A DNA stretch of 48,480 bases from VFMC01 sp044238435 (GTDB lineage: Bacteria > Actinomycetota > Acidimicrobiia > Acidimicrobiales > Ilumatobacteraceae). Shown one piece after another: positions 31,827 to 40,273 of this stretch. Below the pieces are notes generated by a model. The model worked only from the letters and a program-made list of their open reading frames with translations. It made no database searches and was not told where the DNA came from. The translations under genes were made by a program, and so were the position numbers. The DNA is taken from the NCBI GenBank assembly GCA_044238435.1, contig JBIIDH010000013.1:1-48480 (forward strand). Direction: 5' to 3'. Every line of letters begins with the position of its first letter. The first letter of the stretch is position 1.

Positions 31827-32632
31827 TGGACGAACACTCGCTCGGGCCCGATCGGCGACCGCAGGTCGGATCACGCCTGCTGTCGCTGGCGGCCGGCACC
31901 GTGCCCGACATCGGGCCGGCCGAAGCCGTCGACGCTGCTGCTGCAGCGGGCTTCCCGGCGGTGGGGGTGTGGTTCGACCCGGCCACCTGGTCGGCGCAGG
32001 TGCTGCGATCGGTCGCTGCTCGGCTCGACCACCACGGGCTGATCGCGCTCGACGTCGAGCCGATCATGCTCGGCTCGGCCGACGACCACGGCGAGGCCAT
32101 CGTCGACGCAGCCGTCGAGCTGGGTGCCCATCATGTGCTGGTGGCCAGCCGCGAGGCCGACAACGGTGCGGTGGCCGCGCGCCTGGCGGCGCTGGCGGCG
32201 CGGGCCGACGGGTCGGCCGTCACCCTGGTGCTCGAGTTCCTGCCCGCCCTGGGGGTGCGCTCGTTCGCTCAGGCCAGCGCAATCGTCGACTCGGTTGCGC
32301 ACCCGGCCGTGGGTGTGCTCGTCGATGCGCTGCACCTGGCCCGCGCCGGCGAGACGCCCGAGGTGTTGCGTGCCGCGCCGGCAGGCCGGTTGCCGTACCT
32401 GCAGTTGTGCGATGCAGGCGCACCACCCGACGACACCTCACCGATGGGGCTCATCCGTGAGGCGTTGCACGAACGGTTGCTGCCCGGGGAGGGGATGCTG
32501 CCGCTCGACGGGCTGCTGGCTGCGGTGCCCGAGGTGCCGATCTCGTTCGAGGTGCGCTCGGCCTGGCTACGCGACACCTACCCCGACCCGGTCGAGCGCG
32601 CCCGCGCCGTGCTGACGTCGGTGCAGCGCTGA
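31826..32632 (+). CDS. Sugar phosphate isomerase/epimerase family protein (xylose-isomerase-like TIM barrel)
   Basis: A 268-aa cytoplasmic TIM barrel. It shows the AP-endonuclease-2/xylose-isomerase-like pattern of acidic metal ligands on successive strands: Glu in LVLEFLPALG, Asp and His in VGVLVDALHLARAG, and Glu in ISFEVRS, with LPYLQLCDAG between. The family isomerises or epimerises sugars, inositols or hydroxypyruvate-type compounds; the substrate is unknown. GTG 31826 follows a TAGGTT -10 box by 6 nt. It converges with the dioxygenase gene, leaving 13 bp. It may serve the catabolic genes that follow, but is transcribed alone. Confidence 0.75.
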   Translation: MDEHSLGPDRRPQVGSRLLSLAAGTVPDIGPAEAVDAAAAAGFPAVGVWFDPATWSAQVLRSVAARLDHHGLIALDVEPIMLGSADDHGEAIVDAAVELGAHHVLVASREADNGAVAARLAALAARADGSAVTLVLEFLPALGVRSFAQASAIVDSVAHPAVGVLVDALHLARAGETPEVLRAAPAGRLPYLQLCDAGAPPDDTSPMGLIREALHERLLPGEGMLPLDGLLAAVPEVPISFEVRSAWLRDTYPDPVERARAVLTSVQR

Positions 32633-32645
32633 GGCCGTAGAGCGG

Positions 32646-33389
32646 TCACACCACGGGGTGTTCGGCCACCGAGGGTGGTGCGCAGAGGCGGCGCTGCCGG
32701 TCGCTGAGCTCGGCCAGCACCTCGGGACGACACGGTGGTCGCACCGACCACGACGTGGGCCCGGGCGAGTACTTGTACAGCAGGCTGCGTCGCTCGTGCG
32801 CGGCGGTCCAGGGCAGCGTGCCGTGGGTGAGCGCCTCGGTGAACACCACCAGGTCGCCGGGGGCGAGGGTCACCTCGGTGACGAGCGGATGGTCGATGTC
32901 GATCGTGGCAGGCATGCGGAAGTTGGCCTTGTGCGACCCGGGTACGCAGCAGAACCCGCCCTGCCCCGACGGATGGTCGGACACGGCCCACTGCACGACC
33001 GTGAGCCCGCAGTGGATGTGGCCGTTCTCGACCAGGTAGTACTGCGCCGGATCGAAGGGCAGAGCGCCGCCGTGGAGGCCGAGGCCGGCGGTGTCGGGCG
33101 CCATCACGATGCCGTAGGCGTGGTCGAGGCGCACGTGCGGACCGCACAACTCGCGCATCACGTCGATGACGGCGTCGTCGTCCATCAGGTCGCGCATCAG
33201 CCCGCCCGCCTCGATCACGCCCACGAACCGCTGCGACTGGATCGATGTCGCGGCCGGTGGCAGGCCGAGCGCATCGATCTCGAGTTGCAGGCGGCGTACC
33301 TCACCGCTGCTCAGCACATTGCGGCGCACGACGAAGCCGTAGAGGTCGAAGTGGTAGCGCTCTTCGTCGGTGAGTGCGCCGTGCGGCAT
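32646..33389 (-). CDS. Phytanoyl-CoA dioxygenase (PhyH) family protein with HxG in place of HxD
   Basis: A 247-aa member of the Fe(II)/2-oxoglutarate PhyH family. The core has GIVMAPDTAGLGLHGGALPF, then WAVSDHPSGQGGFCCVPGSH, the distal His189 (ALTHGTLPW) and a 2-oxoglutarate-binding Arg at 200 or 201 (ERRSLLYKY). The proximal motif is normally His-x-Asp; here it is His106-Gly107-Gly108. Loss of that carboxylate is the hallmark of iron/2-oxoglutarate halogenases (SyrB2, WelO5), but many uncharacterised PhyH relatives also differ here, so the reaction is open. ATG 33389 is the first start on the domain. It is divergent from the SDR gene. Confidence 0.8.
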   Translation of the reverse strand: MPHGALTDEERYHFDLYGFVVRRNVLSSGEVRRLQLEIDALGLPPAATSIQSQRFVGVIEAGGLMRDLMDDDAVIDVMRELCGPHVRLDHAYGIVMAPDTAGLGLHGGALPFDPAQYYLVENGHIHCGLTVVQWAVSDHPSGQGGFCCVPGSHKANFRMPATIDIDHPLVTEVTLAPGDLVVFTEALTHGTLPWTAAHERRSLLYKYSPGPTSWSVRPPCRPEVLAELSDRQRRLCAPPSVAEHPVV

Positions 33390-33494
33390 GGCACCAGTTG
33401 ACCACATCGTCGCAGCAATGACGGTACGAGCGTTCCGTGTCGCGAGATGCCCCCGCACTAGCATCGACCCGGTTCGGTACGGAGGGACACAGCA

Positions 33495-34271
33495 ATGGAC
33501 ATCACCGATTTCTCGATGGACTTCTTCAGCCTCGCGGGCAAGAACGCCATCGTCACCGGGGGCAACACCGGTCTCGGTCAGTCGTTCACACTTGCCCTCG
33601 CCAAGGCCGGCGCCAACGTGTTCGTGCCCAGCCTGGCCGACGACGACGGCACCACCCGCAGCCTCGTCGAGGGCGTGGGTCGGCGCTATGAGTTCATGGT
33701 GGCCGACATCACCGGTGAGGGTGTGCCGCGCCAGGTGGTCGACGAGTGCGTGGCCCGTCTCGGCTCGATCGACATCCTCGTCAACTCCGCCGGTATCTGC
33801 CCGCTCGGCGAGGTGCTCGAGTTCGGCCGCGACAAGTGGGACGCCACGGTGGCGGTCAACCTCACTGCAGCGTTCGAGATGAGCTACGAGGCGGCACAGA
33901 AGATGGTGCCCCAGCGCAGTGGCAAGATCATCAACATCTGCTCGATGTTCAGCTTCCTCGGTGGCCGTCTGTCGTCGGCGTACTCGGCCACCAAGCACGG
34001 CATCGCGGGGCTCACCAAGGCCTACTGCGACGAATTGGCCATGTACGACATCCAGGTGAACGGCATCGCCCCCGGCTACTACGCCACTGCCATCACCACC
34101 AACACCCGCAGCAACCCCGAGAGCAACCAGCGTGTGCTCGACCACATCCCCGCCGGGCGGTGGGGCGATGTGGCCGACCTGATGGGCACCGTGGTGTTCC
34201 TCTCCAGCCGGGCCAGCGACTACGTGAACGGGCACATCCTCGCCGTCGACGGCGGCTACCTCGTCCGCTGA
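33495..34271 (+). CDS. Short-chain dehydrogenase/reductase (gluconate 5-dehydrogenase/KduD-like)
   Basis: A 258-aa classical SDR. The cofactor motif TGGNTGLG (21-28) follows a FSLAGKNAIV strand, and the NNAG-type motif reads VNSAG. The catalytic residues are Ser150, Tyr163 and Lys167 (AYSATKHG). The C-terminus has VNGIAPGYYATAITTNTRSN and YVNGHILAVDGGYLVR. It most resembles polyol/sugar-acid dehydrogenases. GGAGG lies 9 nt before the ATG. The 105-bp gap shared with the divergent dioxygenase contains a TAGCAT (-10-like) near 33460. It leads a four-gene run with an FGGY kinase, an AGPS-like oxidase and a VOC protein. Confidence 0.9.
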   Translation: MDITDFSMDFFSLAGKNAIVTGGNTGLGQSFTLALAKAGANVFVPSLADDDGTTRSLVEGVGRRYEFMVADITGEGVPRQVVDECVARLGSIDILVNSAGICPLGEVLEFGRDKWDATVAVNLTAAFEMSYEAAQKMVPQRSGKIINICSMFSFLGGRLSSAYSATKHGIAGLTKAYCDELAMYDIQVNGIAPGYYATAITTNTRSNPESNQRVLDHIPAGRWGDVADLMGTVVFLSSRASDYVNGHILAVDGGYLVR

Positions 34272-34299
34272 GACGCGGCGCGAGGACAGGACACAACCA

Positions 34300-35736
34300 A
34301 TGGCCGGGCCCTATCTCATCGGGATCGACTGCGGGACGCAGAGCGCCAAGGTGGTGGTGGTCGACGCCGTCGGCACCGTGGTGGCCGGCGCCCAGCAGAT
34401 GCTGCGGCCGATGAGCCGACCCCGCCACGGCGTGGCGCTGCACCCCGACGACGACCTGTGGACCGCCATTGCGTCGGCCAGCCGCCAGGCGATGGCAGCG
34501 TTCAGTGGCGATCCGGCCGACATCGTCGGTGTGGGCATCTGCCCCATCCGCTGCTGCAAGGCGTTCCTCGACGCACGGGGCGAACTGGTCGAACCGGTGA
34601 TGAGCTGGATGGACGAGCGTGCCTATCGCCCGTACCTGCCCGATCATTCGCGGCTCGCTTACGCCACCACCGCATCGGGCTACATCGCCCACCGGTTCAC
34701 CGGCCGTTTCGTCGACACCGCCGCCAACAACATCATCCTGCAGTGGCCCATCGACACCGACACCTGGCAGTGGAGCGACGACCCGGCGCTGTACGAGCAG
34801 TTCGGTGTGCGCCGTGAGCAGTTGTTCGACCTGCAGATGCCGGGCGAGATCATCGGCCCGATCACTGCGGCAGCGTCGGCAGCCACCGGCATTCCGGCCG
34901 GGGTGGCCGTGGTGCACACCGCCAACGACAAGGCCGTCGAGATGCTCGGTTCGGGCACGCTCGGCGAGACGACGGCACTCGTGTCGCTCGGCACCTACAT
35001 CGCAGCCATGGTGCACGGCCACGAGAACCACCCGTCGCCCGCCGACTTCTGGACCAACTTCGCCTGCCTGCCGCACCGCTACCTGTACGAGAGCGGGGGA
35101 GTGCGCCGCGGCATGTGGACGCTCACCTGGTTCCTCGACCTGCTGGGCGACGAGATGGCCGAACGGGCCGTGTCGTTGGGGCTGAGCCGCGAGGAGTACC
35201 TCGAGCGCGAGGCCGCGCCGGTGCCGGCCGGCAGCGACGGCCTGCTGACCGTGCTCGACTGGCTGGCGCCCGGTGACAAGCCGTTCCGCAAGGGCACGAT
35301 GCTGGGCTTCGACGCCCGCCACACCCGCGGCCACGTCTACCGCTCGATCCTCGAGGCCATCGCGCTCACGATGAAGCACCACGTCGACGCGATGTGCGCC
35401 GAGCTGGGCATCACCCTCGACGAGATCGTCGTGTCGGGCGGCGGATCGCGCAGCCCGCTGTTCATGCACATCTTCGCCGATGTGTTCGGCATCACCGCCT
35501 CGCGCAGCACCGGTGCCAGCGGCGCCAGCCTCGGTGCTGCCATCTGCGCGGCAGCGGCAACCGGCGTGCACCCCGACATCGCCACCGCCGCGGCCCGTAT
35601 GGCGTCGCCCCGAGAGTCGTTCGTGCCCGACGCGGCGAACGGCGCCGTGTATGCCCAGGTGAACGAGACTGTGTACCCCGCCATCCGCGCCGCCACCGAT
35701 CCGCTGTACCAGCGCGCCTACCCCATCTTCCACTGA
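34300..35736 (+). CDS. FGGY-family carbohydrate kinase (xylulokinase-like)
   Basis: A 478-aa sugar kinase. The N-terminal phosphate-1 motif is LIGIDCGTQSAKVVVVDAVG. The substrate region has SWMDERAYRPYLPDH, and the second ATPase domain opens with TTALVSLGTYIAAM. The C-terminal adenosine motif is EIVVSGGGSRSPLFMHIFAD followed by GASGASLGAAICAAAATG. Fold and length fit xylulokinase, ribulokinase and glycerol kinase relatives; the substrate is not clear. It follows the SDR by 28 bp, so a polyol oxidation and ketose phosphorylation sequence is plausible. Confidence 0.88.
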   Translation: MAGPYLIGIDCGTQSAKVVVVDAVGTVVAGAQQMLRPMSRPRHGVALHPDDDLWTAIASASRQAMAAFSGDPADIVGVGICPIRCCKAFLDARGELVEPVMSWMDERAYRPYLPDHSRLAYATTASGYIAHRFTGRFVDTAANNIILQWPIDTDTWQWSDDPALYEQFGVRREQLFDLQMPGEIIGPITAAASAATGIPAGVAVVHTANDKAVEMLGSGTLGETTALVSLGTYIAAMVHGHENHPSPADFWTNFACLPHRYLYESGGVRRGMWTLTWFLDLLGDEMAERAVSLGLSREEYLEREAAPVPAGSDGLLTVLDWLAPGDKPFRKGTMLGFDARHTRGHVYRSILEAIALTMKHHVDAMCAELGITLDEIVVSGGGSRSPLFMHIFADVFGITASRSTGASGASLGAAICAAAATGVHPDIATAAARMASPRESFVPDAANGAVYAQVNETVYPAIRAATDPLYQRAYPIFH

Positions 35737-35761
35737 CCGACACCCACTCGAAGGACCCACC

Positions 35762-37204
35762 ATGTCACTCACCCGCGAAGCAATCGTCGACCAGCTCCAG
35801 CACCTGCTCAGCGCCGAGCAGGTCGTCACCGACGAGGCCGAGCTGAAGCGGTCGAGCGTCGACAACTTCCGCAAGCTGCAGAACATCTTCGACGTGCACA
35901 CGATGCTGATGCCGGCCGCCGTGGTGATGGTGCGCAGCACCGACGAGGTGGCGCGTGTGCTGGCCTTCGCCGACGAGCACCGGGTGAACGTGGTGGCCCG
36001 CACCGGCGGCACCGCCACCGAGGGCGGCCTCGAGAGCGGCGTCGAGAACTCGATCGTCGTCGACGGCTCGCAGATGAACCGCATCATCTCGATCGACGCC
36101 TACAACATGCAGGCCACCGTCGAATGCGGTGTGGCGCTGCAGGCGCTGGAAGACGAGGTGCGCAAGGTGGGTCTCACCACCGGCCACTCGCCGCAGTCGA
36201 AGCCCATCGCCAGCATGGGCGGCCTCACCGCCACCCGCAGCATCGGCCAGTTCAGCACCCTGTACGGCGGTATCGAAGACATGGTGGTGGGCTGCGAGGT
36301 GGTCTTCCCCGGCGGGCAGGTGAGCCGTATCAAGAACGTGCCGCGCCGCGCCGCCGGCCCCGACATCCGCCACATCGTCATCGGCAACGAGGGCGCGCTG
36401 TGCTACATCACCGAACTCACGGTGAAGCTGTTCCCGTACATGCCCGAGAACCACCGGTTCATGGGCTGGACGCTGAAGAACATGCCCGCCGGCTTCGAGG
36501 CGCTGCGCGAGGTGATGGTGGCCGGGTACAAGCCGTCGGTGGCCCGCCTGTACGACTACGAGGACGGACAACTGCACTTCTCGCACTTCGCCGCGCCCGA
36601 CGAGTGCATCCTGCTGTTCATGGCCGAGGGCAACGCCGGTATCACCGCAGCCACCGAGGCCGGCATCCACGAGTTGGTCGCCAAGTACCCCGAGTGCAAG
36701 CCCGTCGACCCGGCGCTGATCGAGGAGTGGTTCAACGACCTGGTGTGGGGCCCCGACAAGGTGACCCGTGAAGACGAGCGCATCCGCACCACGCGCAACG
36801 TGAACCGCACCACCGAGATCTCGGCCGACTGGACCAGCATCCAGAAGATCTACGACGCCGTCATCCCGCGCATCCGTGCCGAGATCAACGGCATCACGTT
36901 GCTGGGAGGCCACTCGTCGCACAGCTACATCAACGGCACGAACATGTACTTCAACTACTTCTACGACCTCATCGACTGCGAGCCCGAGGAAGAGAACGAC
37001 AAGTACTACTTCCCGATCATCAGCATCATCGTGGAAGAGACGCTGCGCTACGGCGGCTCGATCGTGCACCACCACGGCATCGGCAAGGCCCGGGCCCGCT
37101 GGGTGCGCGACGAGTACGGCACCTCGTACCCGATGCTCGAGGCGTTGAAGCACGCGTTCGACCCGCACGGCATCATGAACATCGGCACGATCATCCCCCG
37201 CTGA
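35762..37204 (+). CDS. FAD-binding oxidase, alkyl-DHAP-synthase/GlcD-like (VAO family)
   Basis: A 480-aa flavoprotein of the vanillyl-alcohol-oxidase superfamily. The FAD-binding half has VVARTGGTATEGGLESGVEN, TVECGVALQALEDEVR, the pyrophosphate loop SPQSKPIASMGGLTATRSIG and GNEGALCYITELTVKLFP. The C-terminal half has the triple His HHHGIGKARARW (436-438), as in alkyldihydroxyacetonephosphate synthase and glycolate/lactate oxidases, and ends LKHAFDPHGIMNIGTIIP. The substrate is likely a 2-hydroxy acid or a phosphorylated polyol. AAGGA precedes ATG 35762, 25 bp after the kinase. Confidence 0.85.
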   Translation: MSLTREAIVDQLQHLLSAEQVVTDEAELKRSSVDNFRKLQNIFDVHTMLMPAAVVMVRSTDEVARVLAFADEHRVNVVARTGGTATEGGLESGVENSIVVDGSQMNRIISIDAYNMQATVECGVALQALEDEVRKVGLTTGHSPQSKPIASMGGLTATRSIGQFSTLYGGIEDMVVGCEVVFPGGQVSRIKNVPRRAAGPDIRHIVIGNEGALCYITELTVKLFPYMPENHRFMGWTLKNMPAGFEALREVMVAGYKPSVARLYDYEDGQLHFSHFAAPDECILLFMAEGNAGITAATEAGIHELVAKYPECKPVDPALIEEWFNDLVWGPDKVTREDERIRTTRNVNRTTEISADWTSIQKIYDAVIPRIRAEINGITLLGGHSSHSYINGTNMYFNYFYDLIDCEPEEENDKYYFPIISIIVEETLRYGGSIVHHHGIGKARARWVRDEYGTSYPMLEALKHAFDPHGIMNIGTIIPR

Positions 37205-37243
37205 CAGGACCGACGGCCCTGCCGGTCAGTGGGCCGGCACGAC

Positions 37244-37256
37244 GACACTGCGTCCA
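37244..37256 (+). promoter_or_regulatory. Possible -10 element for a leaderless VOC message
   Basis: GACACT (37244-37249) lies 6 nt before ATG 37256, a weak match to TANNNT. No Shine-Dalgarno precedes the start. Confidence 0.3.
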
Positions 37257-37612
37257 TGTCTGCACGTGTCGTCCACTTCGAGATCACTGCCGACGACCTC
37301 GCCCGGGCCGCGTCGTTCTATCGCGACGTGCTCGGGTGGGACGTCGCCGCATGGGAGGGCGAGATGCCGTATCTGCTCGCCTCCACCGGCGAGGGGCCAG
37401 GCATCGATGGGGCGCTGATGCCACGCGACCATGGCCAGGCCGTGATCGTGACGGCACAGGTCGACCAGCCGCTCGAACAGGTACTGGCCCGGGTTATCGC
37501 TGCCGGGGGAGCGCTGATCGGCGAGATCGGCGACATCCCCGGTGTCGGTCGCCACGCCTACGTGCGCGACAGCGAGGGCAACGTCGTCGGCCTCCTCCAA
37601 CCCACCCCCTGA
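37256..37612 (+). CDS. VOC (glyoxalase/bleomycin-resistance) family protein
   Basis: A 118-aa single-module vicinal oxygen chelate protein: VVHFEITADDLARAASFYRD, VLGWDVAAW, then GEIGDIPGVGRHAYVRDSEG and NVVGLLQP. The metal ligands expected are His near residue 6 and Glu near the C-terminus (DSEGN). Homologues range from lactoylglutathione lyases to binding-only proteins; the substrate is unknown. ATG 37256 is preferred over GTG 37229, which would add nine residues outside the fold. It is the last rightward gene before the convergent REP-like region. Confidence 0.85.
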   Translation: MSARVVHFEITADDLARAASFYRDVLGWDVAAWEGEMPYLLASTGEGPGIDGALMPRDHGQAVIVTAQVDQPLEQVLARVIAAGGALIGEIGDIPGVGRHAYVRDSEGNVVGLLQPTP

Positions 37613-37621
37613 CCCCGCCGC

Positions 37622-37660
37622 GATGAGCGAGTTGCGCAGTAGGAGCGCAGGTTGCTCATC
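37622..37660. repeat. REP-like palindromic repeat, copy 1
   Basis: A 39-bp imperfect palindrome starting GATGAGCGAGTTGCGCA and ending GCGCAGGTTGCTCATC. A second copy with 3 differences lies 62 bp downstream. Both sit between convergent genes (VOC and dimethylglycine dehydrogenase-like). They can fold into long hairpins and may act as bidirectional terminators or REP-type elements. Confidence 0.7.
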
Positions 37661-37683
37661 ACCGGGAGGGCGTGACGGGCCGC

Positions 37684-37722
37684 GATGAGCGAGTTGCGCA
37701 GCAGGTGCGCAGGTTGCTCATC
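37684..37722. repeat. REP-like palindromic repeat, copy 2
   Basis: The same 39-bp palindrome in direct orientation, with GCAGCAGGTGCG in the loop instead of GCAGTAGGAGCG. It ends 12 bp before the stop of the leftward gene. Confidence 0.7.
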
Positions 37723-37734
37723 GCGCTGGGTGGG

Positions 37735-40167
37735 TCAGGCGCGGAGGCGGGCGTTGGTGGGGTCGTAGAGGGGTTCGGTGCCGACGGTGGCGGCGCAGCG
37801 CACGCCGTGCACCAGCACGGTGAGCTTCGTGCCCGGTGCCTCGTACTGGGGGCGCACGTAGCCGATGGCGATGCTCTTGCCGAGCGTGAAGCTCCAGCCG
37901 CCCGAGGTGACCAGGCCGATGCGCTCGTCGCCGTCGAAGATGCTCGACAGGGCAGGAGCGTCGGCCACGCCGGCCTCGTCGAGCGTCATCGACACGAACC
38001 GCCACGCCGACCCGGCGGCCTGCTCGGCCACCAGCGCCGCCTTGCCGACGAAGTCGTCCTTGGTGAGGTCGACGAACCGGTCGAGCGACGCATCGAACGG
38101 CGAGAAGCCGATCTCGATGTCGCCCTTCCAGCCGCGGTAGCCCTTGTCGAGGCGCAGGCTGTCGACGGCGTAGATGCCGAAGTCGGCGATGCCGTACTGC
38201 TCGCCGGCCGCCCACAGGGCGTGGTACAGCGCCACCAACTGGTCGTTCGCAGCGTGGAGTTCCCAGCCGAGTTCGCCCACGTAGCCCACGCGCAGGGTGC
38301 GCACGCTGCCCACCGCGGTGTCGATGTCGCGGACACTGAGCCACGGGAACGCCGAGTTGTCGAGCGGGGTGGAGGTGACCTGCGCCAGCACGTCGCGGGC
38401 GTGCGGGCCCACCAGCACCAGCGAGCCGTAGTCCTTGCTGATGTTGGTGAGGGTGACCGAGCCGTCGGCGGGCAGCGCGGCCTCGAGCACGTCGAGGTCG
38501 TGCCACTCGGCGCCCGCCGCGCCAACCAGGTAGAAGTGGTCGTCGGCCAGTTTGGCCACCGTGAACTCGCTGAGGATCTTGCCGTCGGGCAGCAGCGCGT
38601 AGGCCAGGGTGATGCGGCCCGGGCGGGGCAGCTTGGTGCACAGCAGGTGGTCGAGATAGGCCGCAGCGCCGGGGCCCTTCACCTCGATCTTGGTGAAGCC
38701 GGGCATGTCGAGGATGCCCACGCGGTTGCGCACGGCCTCGCACTCGGCGGCCACTGGGCCGCGCCAGGCCTGGGTGCGGAAGAACGAGTAGTCGTCGATG
38801 GGCACCTGGCCGGTGGCGTCGAACCACGTGGGCCGCTCCCAGCCGCCACGCTGGCCGAAGTGGGCGCCCTTCGCCGCCAGGGTGTCGTACAGCGGCGAGG
38901 TCCAGCCGGGGCGACCGGCCGGCCACTCCTTGTTGGGGAAGCCCATCGCGTACTCGTGCTGGTACAGCTCGAGTGCCTTCGCGATGGTGTACTCGGTGGT
39001 GGCGTACTCCTTGTAGCGGCGGCGGTCCCAGCCCCACACGTCGAAGCTCGGCCGACCCTCGAGGATCCATTCCGCGGTGAGCTTGCCGGCGCCACCGCCC
39101 TGGGCGATGCCGAAGCTGAACGTGTTGCAGTGGAAGAAGTTGCGCAGGCCACGCTCGGGCCCGAGGTACGGGTAGCCATCAGGCGCGTAGGGGATGGGGC
39201 CGTTCACGACGCGGGCGATACCGGCCTCGCCCAGCACCGGCACGCGCTCGCCTGCGTCGAGGATCTGCGGTTCGAGGCGCTCGAGGTCTTCCGACCAGAG
39301 CATGTTGGCGAACTCGTCGGGGATGCCGTCGAGCCACATCGCCGTGCTCTTCCACTCGTAGGGCCCGAGGATGTAGCTGTTGCGTTCCTGGCGGAGGTAG
39401 TAGCTGGTGTCGGGGTCGCGCAGCAGCGGAAGTGGTGTGCTGCGGGCGGCGAGTTCGGGGATCTCGTCGGTGACGTAGTACTGGTGCGACATCTGGGCGA
39501 TGGGGTGGTGGCGGCCGAGCAGGGCCATCACCTCGCCGGCGCGGTAGCCGGCGGCGTTGACGACGATCTCGCACTCGATGACGTTGATGTCGCCGTTCTT
39601 GGTGCGGCTGGTGACGGTCCAGTGGTGGTTGGCGTGCTGCTCGAGGCCGATGACCCGCTCGTAGCGGCGGATTCGGCCACCCATGGTGCGGGTGCGGGTG
39701 GCGAGGGCCTGGGTGACCTGCGACGGGTCGATGTCGCCGTCGAGCGGATCCCACAGTGCACCCACCAGATCGTGGGTCTCGACGAGCGGGTAGATCTCCT
39801 GCAACTGCGCCGGGGTGAGCATGTCGTAGCCCATGCCCTGGGCGTTGGCCATGGAGGTGACGTGGCGAAACTCGGCGAGGCGCTCCTCGCTGTGGGCCAG
39901 GCGCACCGAGCCGGTGACGTGGTAGTTGATCGGGAACTCTTCGGCCAGTTCGCGGTAGAGCGCAGCGGTGTAGCTCTGCGCCTTCATCGCGCTCCACGAC
40001 GTGCTGTACGTGGGCACGTTGCCGGCCGCGTGCCAGGTGGAGCCCGACGTGAGTTCGTCGCGCTCGAGCAGCAGTACGTCGGTGCAGTCCATCAGCGCGA
40101 GGTGATACGCGGTGCTCACCCCCGCGATGCCTCCGCCGATGACGACGATCCGTGCCTGTTCGCTCAC
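37735..40167 (-). CDS. Dimethylglycine/sarcosine dehydrogenase-like flavoprotein (DAO plus GcvT domains)
   Basis: An 810-aa enzyme. Residues 1-380 form an FAD-dependent oxidoreductase with dinucleotide motif VVIGGGIAGVSTAYHLAL. The motif SGSTWHAAGN has His46 at the place where mammalian DMGDH and SARDH attach FAD covalently. The C-terminal 400 residues are a GcvT-type folate-binding domain (TLRVGYVGELGWELHA, LDKGYRGWKGDIEI). Such enzymes N-demethylate amines and pass the methyl group to tetrahydrofolate. The start is GTG 40167, behind a strong AAGGGGG Shine-Dalgarno; a GTG 18 bp further upstream is less likely. It is divergent from a close relative at 40274. Confidence 0.88.
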   Translation of the reverse strand: MSEQARIVVIGGGIAGVSTAYHLALMDCTDVLLLERDELTSGSTWHAAGNVPTYSTSWSAMKAQSYTAALYRELAEEFPINYHVTGSVRLAHSEERLAEFRHVTSMANAQGMGYDMLTPAQLQEIYPLVETHDLVGALWDPLDGDIDPSQVTQALATRTRTMGGRIRRYERVIGLEQHANHHWTVTSRTKNGDINVIECEIVVNAAGYRAGEVMALLGRHHPIAQMSHQYYVTDEIPELAARSTPLPLLRDPDTSYYLRQERNSYILGPYEWKSTAMWLDGIPDEFANMLWSEDLERLEPQILDAGERVPVLGEAGIARVVNGPIPYAPDGYPYLGPERGLRNFFHCNTFSFGIAQGGGAGKLTAEWILEGRPSFDVWGWDRRRYKEYATTEYTIAKALELYQHEYAMGFPNKEWPAGRPGWTSPLYDTLAAKGAHFGQRGGWERPTWFDATGQVPIDDYSFFRTQAWRGPVAAECEAVRNRVGILDMPGFTKIEVKGPGAAAYLDHLLCTKLPRPGRITLAYALLPDGKILSEFTVAKLADDHFYLVGAAGAEWHDLDVLEAALPADGSVTLTNISKDYGSLVLVGPHARDVLAQVTSTPLDNSAFPWLSVRDIDTAVGSVRTLRVGYVGELGWELHAANDQLVALYHALWAAGEQYGIADFGIYAVDSLRLDKGYRGWKGDIEIGFSPFDASLDRFVDLTKDDFVGKAALVAEQAAGSAWRFVSMTLDEAGVADAPALSSIFDGDERIGLVTSGGWSFTLGKSIAIGYVRPQYEAPGTKLTVLVHGVRCAATVGTEPLYDPTNARLRA

Positions 40168-40228
40168 TGCAGCCCCCTTGTACACCCGACCCTGCTCGGG
40201 TCAGCGTGGCATGTGCACCACCGGTCTG

Positions 40229-40252
40229 TGTAAAGATAGACGAAATTTCACA
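40229..40252. promoter_or_regulatory. Candidate operator between the divergent dehydrogenase genes
   Basis: TGTAAA-N12-TTCACA is an imperfect inverted repeat centred in the 106-bp divergent gap, 22 bp before ATG 40274. It lies in the only AT-rich stretch there. It could be bound by the XRE-cupin regulator encoded at 42738 to control both genes; this is inference. AAGGGA is the ribosome-binding site of the rightward gene. Confidence 0.4.
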
Positions 40253-40273
40253 GCGCCCACATAAGGGAAGTCC

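Noticed and set aside
35765..37168. 467-codon minus-strand open frame opposite the AGPS-like gene
   Set aside because: Antisense shadow with His/Val/Asp-rich composition; the plus strand encodes a complete flavoprotein.
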